DNA of 64,000 nucleotides, taken from assembly GCA_013397935.1 (NCBI GenBank), contig VZRN01001109.1:62001-126000 (forward strand), read 5' to 3'. This stretch comes from Dasyornis broadbenti (taxonomy: Eukaryota; Chordata; Aves; Passeriformes; Dasyornithidae). Positions within the stretch are counted from its first letter, which is position 1. Each line of letters opens with the position of its first letter. The translations under genes and the position numbers were made by a program. Of this stretch, positions 51,801 to 60,800 are shown one piece after another. The notes beneath the pieces were generated by a model. It was given only the letters and a program-made list of their open reading frames with translations. It was not told the DNA's origin and did not search any database.

Positions 51801-54800
51801 GCAAGTGCCTGGACAACAGTCCTGCTAAAGCCTGAGTCCTGTTGGCTTTCCTCATGTCTTTCCATCCTAACAATGACTGCACTGAAGTGACTGTTTTAAG
51901 GAACTGGTTAATAAATTTCTTGGGTTTACTGACTTAGTGCCATGTCCGTTTCAAGACTTGGAACTATTGATAGATGCTGGCTTGTTGAAGGAGTGACATC
52001 CAGTACAAAGATACATTATTTTAATTTTTATTCCCCTCCCTTAGGCATAATGAAGCCTACACATGGACAAATCCTACATGCTGTGTGCATAACATTATTG
52101 TGGGCAAACTTTGGATCGAGCAGTATGGAAACGTTGAAATAACTAACCATAAGTAAGTTAAAAGTGTGAGTGCTTTCATTTCCTGCAAGTTTGAAAAAGA
52201 AAAGCATTTGGAAGTAATTAGTGCTCTCTTGTTCTGCCGTTAGAACTGGTGAGAAATGTGTACTAAGCTTCAAGCCCTGCGGCCTCTTTGGGAAGGAGTT
52301 GCACAAAGTTGAAGGCTACATTCAGGACAAAAGGTAACATCTTAATTCTAAATGGGAAACAAATGTCTGCCCTTGTTTCTCTGGGGAGCTGTAGAACTGA
52401 ACGCCTTTAACACAGTCTATCAAGGGCATGAACCTGCAACAGCAGGGTTATGAATTCTGCGATACCAGTAATGGAGTTTATAAGTTGCCCTCAAAAGTTG
52501 TTCTTTCACATATTTTTCTCTGAAATGGTGAAATAAATCTCTTCAAGCTCCTTTGTAAACTTAGTCTGCTTTTTTTTTTGACAGCAAAAAGAAACTTTGT
52601 GCATTGTATGGAAAGTGGACTGAGTGTTTGTACAGTGTTGACCCAGCTACATTTGAAGCTTACAAGAAAAATGACAAGAAAAATACAGAAGAGAAGAAAA
52701 GCAGTAAACAGGTATTAATCACAGAAAGAAGTGGGATCTCAAAAGATGATAAGACAGCTAAATATTTTAGTAGCATTTAAGAGCATTAAGATTTCCTTCA
52801 CTTATCTTCTCTTTCCTACTAGGATACAAAATGGATTGGATAAGTACCAATATTAAGGGATAAAATGCTTTTTTTCCCTTGGATTTGTATTCAAACCTCC
52901 CAAAACTTGGTGTGTTCTAAATACTGTCTAGTTCATTGCCTGCCTCTTCCTCCCAAGGTACCATACCTGGAGGAAATAACATATCCATTAGTTGGACCAT
53001 TTCTGATCATATATGATAACACTTCTATTCTAGCAGAAGGATTTTGATTCTTAGAAGCAGGACAGATTAGTTTGTTAACTTGATAGAAGATCATATTTTC
53101 CAGCTTTTACAAGGAATTTTTTTTATTGCTTTCATTAAATTTTCACAACTGTAGAAGTGCTGGCATTTTTAAATTTTTCTTCACAATTGATTTCTTTTTT
53201 TCTTTTGTGAAAAAACCTCTTTCATAATTCTTCTGAATTTCTGGTCAGCAGCAAGCTTTTTGTTTAGGATGAATGGTGACAACATACAAGCTGTATGTTG
53301 AAGAACAGTCACTCACACAATAGCTTAAAACAGGGATTGTTCCCCTTTGGTGACTGCAGCCAGATTTTTTTTGTTTGGGTGTTGATAGTTTTTGAAGAAA
53401 CTTGTGAGGAAAAGAGACGGAGAACTCTGAAAGCAGTTGTGCCCTGTGCAGGTTCAGATTGTTGCTGTGTCTGAGGTTGTTCCAGTGGTTGTCATCAGGA
53501 GAGTGGTAAAGCACTGGGGATTGCTACTTCTCTGGGAGTCTGACCCAGAGAACTCTGGGGAAAAGGAACAAAGAAAAACACACCTTGTGTCTTTGTTCAG
53601 CTACCTGTTTGCATTTTCCATTTAACTTCTAAGTGAAGCATCCTGTTGCACAAAGACCAAGCTGCAGTGTTGCTCTGACTCTAGAGAAATGCTTTTCCTA
53701 CTTAATTAACAGCACTCTTTCTATGTAGAAAACTGAAGGCTTTGTAATGCTAGGTATGAAGCAGGTAGTCTATGTTGAATATGTACTCGCACTGCCCCTT
53801 GTGTCTGAGGAGCTGATATTTTCTGGTTTTTGGTGCATTTAGGTGAGCCAAGTCTCATGTATAAGGTCTGGATGTGGTTTGTCCCTTCATGGTAGTGAAG
53901 GATTCATTCAGACACAAAAGTATATGGCTTTTTAAACTTCTAATTAGAATTTTCAATTTAGGTAGTTGTTTTCCAGCTATTACTTCGTGCTGCATTGCTA
54001 CTAATCAAGAAATGCTTCTGCCTCCCTTGATAGAATCTGCTTGGATAAGAGTCCTTTTGCAACTTACCCCAGATTTTCCCCTGAATCCCTTTTACTTTTA
54101 TAGGAATAAAACTTAAGGAAAAATATTTTTCAGGGAACTAGACAAGCCTTCATGTGTGCAAAGGTGATAGTTTACTAACGTCAGAAGAGTTATAATAGAC
54201 TCGCAGTTAAACCAGGGTGGTTCTGCTCTGAATGCGCTGGAGTGATTTTTTTAATCAAGATGAAGCATTTTGTAGAGAATTTTCAGTGCAAATACATGGA
54301 AGAAAATAATGTGGGCAACAGCAACTGCCCTCACATGTGCCTCATTTACAGACACCTCATTTACAGAGGTCTTGCTTTGGCATGTCTGTTAACTATCCTC
54401 ACAGCAACATTGACAAAATATTGACAATATTGAGAGCAATATTGACAAAATAATGGTAACATTATGCTATTTTAAGATCTTGTATCCAACAAGGCAGAAA
54501 TCACATTGTGTACTGTAGCCTTTCTGTAAAAGGCCTGGAGTTTGACAGTCTGATATTGAACTGTCTGTGTTTTGATACAAGGATAACTTTCTGATGCGCT
54601 CTGCTTCAAATTCCCAGTTTCTGAAGGATTGATCAGGATCATTTGAAGAACAGTCTGCACATTGTTCTGCTGACTGTTCATTATTAAAAGCACAGTGAAG
54701 GGCTCCTCAGTGAAGCAGAATCCTTACTACTGCTGATTTTCTTGGAAGGGTAACACAAGAATCATCTCAGAGGACAACTGAGTGCACGTTGGGTACTGGA

Positions 54801-57800
54801 TGTTTTTGGTATTATCTGATGCAACCATGGGAGAGCAAAGCTTATTAGCAGCAGGATTAAAGCTGCTGGCCTGTAGCCAAAGTATTTAAAGCATTAATTG
54901 CCCTTAAGTTTGGCTTTAATCTCCAGCGATCTCTGAAACGTGCTGCTGTTTTTAGCTATGATTGTGACACCAGGCTTTCGTGGGAGAGCCTTACTCACTG
55001 TCCAGCTTAGCTTTAGTTCAATATCCCAACATCCGCTTCTGTGGTGCAATTAATGTCAGCAGCATCACAGCCCAGCTGCTTTAAAGCTGTGTGTAAAACG
55101 GGGAATGGCTTAAAACCAGTTCAGGTCATATCTACACTGTGATCCCCAGTTACTCTCTACTGCCCCAGTAACCCTCTGTGGAGTTTTTTCCTTTCTGGGA
55201 AAAGCATTTCACAGTCCTGTGGCTACAGCTGCCTCAGGTTGTATGTGTCAGCCTTCATATCTGTCCCAGAAGATGTAGTTAATTTAGGATATTCATTTCA
55301 TGTTTGCAGTTTGCCATTTCAGTAGTACAGTGATTAATGGAAAGGAAGTTTCCTCTGAGCACAGAGCAGTAGGGAGGGCTTTCTATTGTGCACAAACAGG
55401 GCAGCATCTGCGTTATGTGCTGGCATTTCTTTGTTGTGGAAGGATGAGGAATGTGACTTCTATTCTTCACCTTTAATGAAGCAGTAATGAATTCAAGTAT
55501 CAAGCATGAAAATGCCTGTACTTGAGGAAACAGGGCATCTCTGAGGTGGAAAAATGGGCATTTCTTAATGCTCGAACATCCAGCTTACATCTACAAAGAC
55601 ATTGATGCAAGAAACTGTTGGTAGTGTTCTACTGGGAGGGAATTGGGAATGTGTGCTATGTTAATGCCTCAATCCTTCTTGACAAGCATCCAGAAAAGTT
55701 TCTTTGCTGAAATTACTCACCTTTGGTCAAGGAAATAATTTTCTGTAAGTTCCAGTATTGGAATGATCGGGTGTAAATGGGTTATGACTTCAAAGAACTA
55801 CTGTTTTCTTTGTGTGCTGCCTTTAGGTGGGCAATCCTGAGGAATCAGATGAGATGCCATTGCCAGACTCTGAGAGTGTGTATGTTATTCCTGGAAGTGT
55901 TTTGCTATGGAAGATAACTCCAAGACCTCCAAATTCAGCACAGGTCAGCTATGCTTCCCCTTATTGAAAGTGTGTGCTATCCTGTTACTCTGTATGGTTT
56001 ACACAAAGCACATCCGTTTTTTTTCTTTGTCATTAGCAAGTCTGGATTTGCCTGTTTATTGCGACAAACCTCCCCACCACAACTGTAACTTTTCATGTGG
56101 GGTTGGAAGGATAACTGCCATAGGCATGAATCTAGAATTAGTGGAATTTCTCTGAAAAATTGAATGCTTCATGTAGATAGTAGCATGGGGCCTTTCCCCA
56201 CCTCTTCTCTCTACCCTGCTTCCCCCACTGAGGCACCAGCCTTGTAAGAAATCTCATGGAAGGGCTTTATTAGAGGCCAGACACTTCCAAGGACAGATCT
56301 GCATGGCACAAGTTGGTGTGTGAAGGGCTGTGAAGCTGGAGAACCAGTAGGCAGAATACAAGGGTATTATGTGCAACTGAGAAGCCAAAGAATTGGCACA
56401 GAAAAGATGTTCTCACTGCGTTAATCAAGGGGGAAATCTGTCTACAGAGAGAGAGAAAATACCAGTAGTACTGGAAACAGAAGAGAGAAATAGTGCACTG
56501 AGGAACTGGATGCTGGCCTCCTTAAACAGAACCATCAAGGATCACCTACACTGCCTGACTGCAGTTTTGCTGGTATCTTGAGCAATCCTATATTGAGAGA
56601 TTAAATAATACAAAAGCACTTGGATGTTTGTTTTTAGACAGCAGTTTCGTTCTGTGTTAAGACAGCAGCTAGAGGCATCATAAAGTAACCTTTCATCTTT
56701 GTCTCTTTATTTCAGATGTATAATTTTACAAGCTTTGCTATGGCTTTGAATGAGTTGGACAAAGAAATGGAGAGTGTCATTCCCAAAACTGACTGCCGGC
56801 TACGACCAGATATCAGAGCTATGGAAAATGGAGAAATAGGTAACTTCACTTACGGCCAAAGGCAGTTTTTTCTTAAAACTGAGGGACTGGAAAAAACGTT
56901 TTTAGATGAATAGCTAGAGTTAAGTAGCTATCCATATGTTCCTCTATGATGCCAGGCAGTTAACACTTTAACACAACCTTCTGCAAGTTGTGTTGAGCTC
57001 CTGGTGAAAGGTGTCACCATTTCTGCTGAAAGTACAGAGCTAATCTTCTTCAGTTGACCATATCTGCTGCTGTGGTTCAGAGTGATTGTCTTGGTTTGGA
57101 AGACAGGTGTCTGCTCAGGAAGGTGGAAACCTGCCTTAGAATAGAGGATATTACCCACCCCCCCAAATTGTTATAAGGTCAAAATCAAAGGCTCTCAGGC
57201 AGAGATATGGGAAAAGGAATAACAGTTCTTTACTTGTATCTATAAGGAGGAAAACAAGCAACAACAACAGTAGCAATAACAAATAAACCAACCAGATACC
57301 CGGTGGCAGCTTTCTCTGAGCTGCCAGACACCGCCCCTCCCCTGTGGTGCAGTTACGGTCACGGCCGGCAGGGGGCGCTGTGGCGCGAGCTCAGCTCCTC
57401 GGTGATGGCGGATGGAGCTGAGGGCGAGGCGGCTGCACGGCGAGCGGAGCTGCAGCGGGGAATCTCAGGGCAGCAAACTGGGCAGCAGGGCTTGTCCACT
57501 CGAGCGGGCGAACAAAAGGGTGGCAGAGACTCCAGCAAGGAAGAAAAACCCGGCAGTGCTGAGCTCTCGCGGCAGCAGTGGAGGGAAAGAAGAAACAGCA
57601 GCTGTTTCCTCTAACAAGTCCCGGGAACAAGTGTGTGTCTGCCCACTGCCAGCCACCTTTTTCTTCCCTTGCCACACCTGGCAATGTTTTTAGTCTCTTA
57701 AGTGCGTTTTTGTCCCTTAGGTACCCAGTTGTTATCTCTTAAGTACTCAGTCGTTAAGGCTCGTTAAGGTATCTCTAGCCACAGGATGGAAAAAATTCCC

Positions 57801-60800
57801 AACCTCCAACAGTGATGAACAAAGCAGTGTTGATGAACAATATGTGCACAGTATTAAAGAAGTATTTGTGAACTTTTCGGTTTGTCTGTTTCCATCAGCC
57901 TCGTGCAGAGGAGTGTTTGATGTGCCAGTTCTGAGAAATGCAGTCAAAACTATTTAAGTGAAACTGCAATGCCAAAAAAGACACTTGATGCAAAATTATA
58001 CTTCACTGAGAGTTGAACACTTCTGCTGTCCTAGAATAGTGAATTAGAAATACCTAATGAGACTTCCAGTAAGTAGAAGTTGTGTGCTTCTTAGAATACT
58101 AAAGCAGGATGGTCAGCTTTGTAGACTAAAAGCACAGGGGCTCTTGCTTTCTCTGGATTGCTAGTTGATTGGGGTAAGTCATGAAACCCTGATTCTGTTT
58201 CAGTGTATAATAGGGCAACAACTGTGTCTACATCTTATAAATAGTCTGAGATCTAGCAATGAAAACCAGTGTCACAATACAATACAGTGCAATTGTGCAG
58301 TTTTGCTTCTTTTTTCTCAGAAGGTGATAACCATTTCTTTGAGGCTTTAAAAAAAGCAGATCAGTGAATTCCCACAGCCATTCTCTCTTGCTTGTACAAC
58401 TCTTTTGTGGCCAAGAGGATGGATATCTTTGGTTCCAAGCATCCCCAGTAATTTGTCTGTTTAAATTTAAAGTGCAAATAACTGTGCTGTTAGCAACAGA
58501 TCGAATTCTTTCATGATATACTAGTGGCACGAAGCTTGTGTAGGAGGTAGTAATACACAGTGGGTTAGTAGCTGACAGAGAATGCCTGATAGAAATAGTT
58601 CAGAGAATCATTCTTGGAAGACTTAAGATGTGTATGAAATGCTTTTTAAGTATTCAGGTATGAGATTGACTTCCATCTAATATGCTTCTGAGTCTGACTT
58701 ACTCCTCAGACCTTCTGATCATCCTTCCTGTCAAAGAGAAGCAACTGGTCTGCGAGTTTGGGATGCTACATTAGTGCACTAACAAAAAAAATGAAGGGAT
58801 GCTGCAGAAAGACAATTCTTTGTGGTTTGGAAATGAATATTCCAAATCTCTGGTGATGAGGAACTAGACACCAGTAGCAACTTAACCCAAAACTCAACAA
58901 GAAGCAGGTGGCCAGAGTTCTGAAGTAATCAAATGTATCTTCAGTTTCCCTACTGAAATAAATTCTGCGTATGCCACCTCCCTTAGCTCACATTTGCTGT
59001 CACATAGACACATTTCCAGGGTCCTCAGGCCATGGATAAATACACATTTAGCATTCTTAAAGACTAGGATGCCACTGATGGATCTTGTGCAACAGCTGGC
59101 CTGGCTTTGCTTGTAGACTAAACCAGTAACCTTCAGTGTTATGTGGAAGGCTTTTTAATTGGACGATTTCTACTACTTCCCGTATTTATTTTCTGGGTCA
59201 GATGAAGTAATGTCCCTGTCTTTTATATTATGCTTTAACATCTTCTGTATTTTTGTGTATTTTTATTTCTTCAAGATCTAGCTAGTGAAGAAAAGAAGAG
59301 GCTAGAAGAAAAACAGAGGACCGCCCGCAAAAATCGTTCAAAGTCAGAGGAAGACTGGAAGACGAGGTTGGTACCCTTGCCTCTTGTGTGTGTAGTTATG
59401 TAAAGACTTTGAACATTCAGGTTAAGTGACAGTCTCCACTGGTGACATGCAGTGAGTGTTGTGTTAGCATGAAGAACAGACAGACAGCAGCAGGTCTGGC
59501 AGTGCCGCCGTTGTGTTTGCAGACTCGGTCCTGGCAGGATGTAGCACTTCCAGAGGGAAGCATCAGGCTTACTCTCAGTTCCTTCCCTCTCAGTGCTTGC
59601 ACACCCATATGCAAATACAAACCGTGTTGTCTTCTCTGAACGCTTCTTGGTTCGGACAGAAAAAAGATGTTGCCTCTGATGGCTGCTTGTAAGGACTGTT
59701 GTTGCTGGTTAATTTATAATTACCTCGAATTTGCATGCCTAGCCAAAGAGAGAAGGAAATGCTCCCCCCTTGTAAGCTTGCCCATGATTTCTCAGCCCAG
59801 TGGCTCTGTGCTGATAATGCTGTGTTCTCAAAGGTTATCACCCAGCTATCCAAGACACTGCCTTCTTGTGGAGGGGACCCCTAACTACAAAAGTGGGAGG
59901 AACTAAGGGAAAAGTTAGTGTACAAGGGGTCTGCCAGGATGGTTTGGGGATTTTTTTTTTTTTTGGGTTTTCTTTAAACTGTGAGGGGTCAGCTGGGAGC
60001 TCTGGCACACAAGCTAAGAAGAAACTGTGAAAACCTGACCAGAAGCATCTTGTTTGACCAGACAAGGTCTATTTAAAAGCATGGAAATAAATTGGCATTA
60101 TCTTCACAGAAAAAAAAACCCAGCAGAGTTAAATTTTAAGTAAGCAAGGTTCCTCTCTTCTCTATTATTAATGTACGCAGACACTGGATTAAATATCTTT
60201 AAAATGTTTGTAACTATAAATCACGTTTTTCTTTTTTTTTTTTTTAATGAAGTCACCCATCATCCCAAAATCCCAGGTTTGGACATGTCTGCCTTTGTCT
60301 TTTTCCTGTGCCTGCTCTCCTGAAGTGTTTGGGTTTGTTTGCATAGAGACTGATGGAGAATAAAATCTTTATAAAGCTTCTAAGTGCTGGATAGCCTTGC
60401 ACCTCTGGCTTTCTTTCCTAAATTGAGTGGTTCTAGCTCTCACCACGTGTTTTCAAAGTGCACGGTAGTTACATTGTGTTCTTCCAGGTGCCTGAAGGTG
60501 CCTGAAGTAGCTTAAATATAGCTCAAAGCACCTGAGGCTGGCATTGGAAATTGGGGAATTCCCATGGAGCTGTGGTTTTTGGGTTATATAATTAGTTCAA
60601 ACACCATTCACAAGGTTCTTCAACTGCTGTTGTGCAGATTCTGTAGACCTGTTCAGCACAAGCCTGGGATATCCTTTAAGAACTCTTTGCTTTCCAGGAT
60701 GTTTCTAAAGCTTCAGCAGAAAATTCCTGCTCTCTGATCTCTTTTGTAGGAATGCCAGGTGTGGCTGCCTATAAAGATGAATGTTAAGTGTTAGGGAGAG

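Noticed and set aside
57303..57693. Several 70-103 codon frames on both strands
   Set aside because: All lie within the solo LTR's GC-rich centre. They overlap in different frames and show no recognisable protein.
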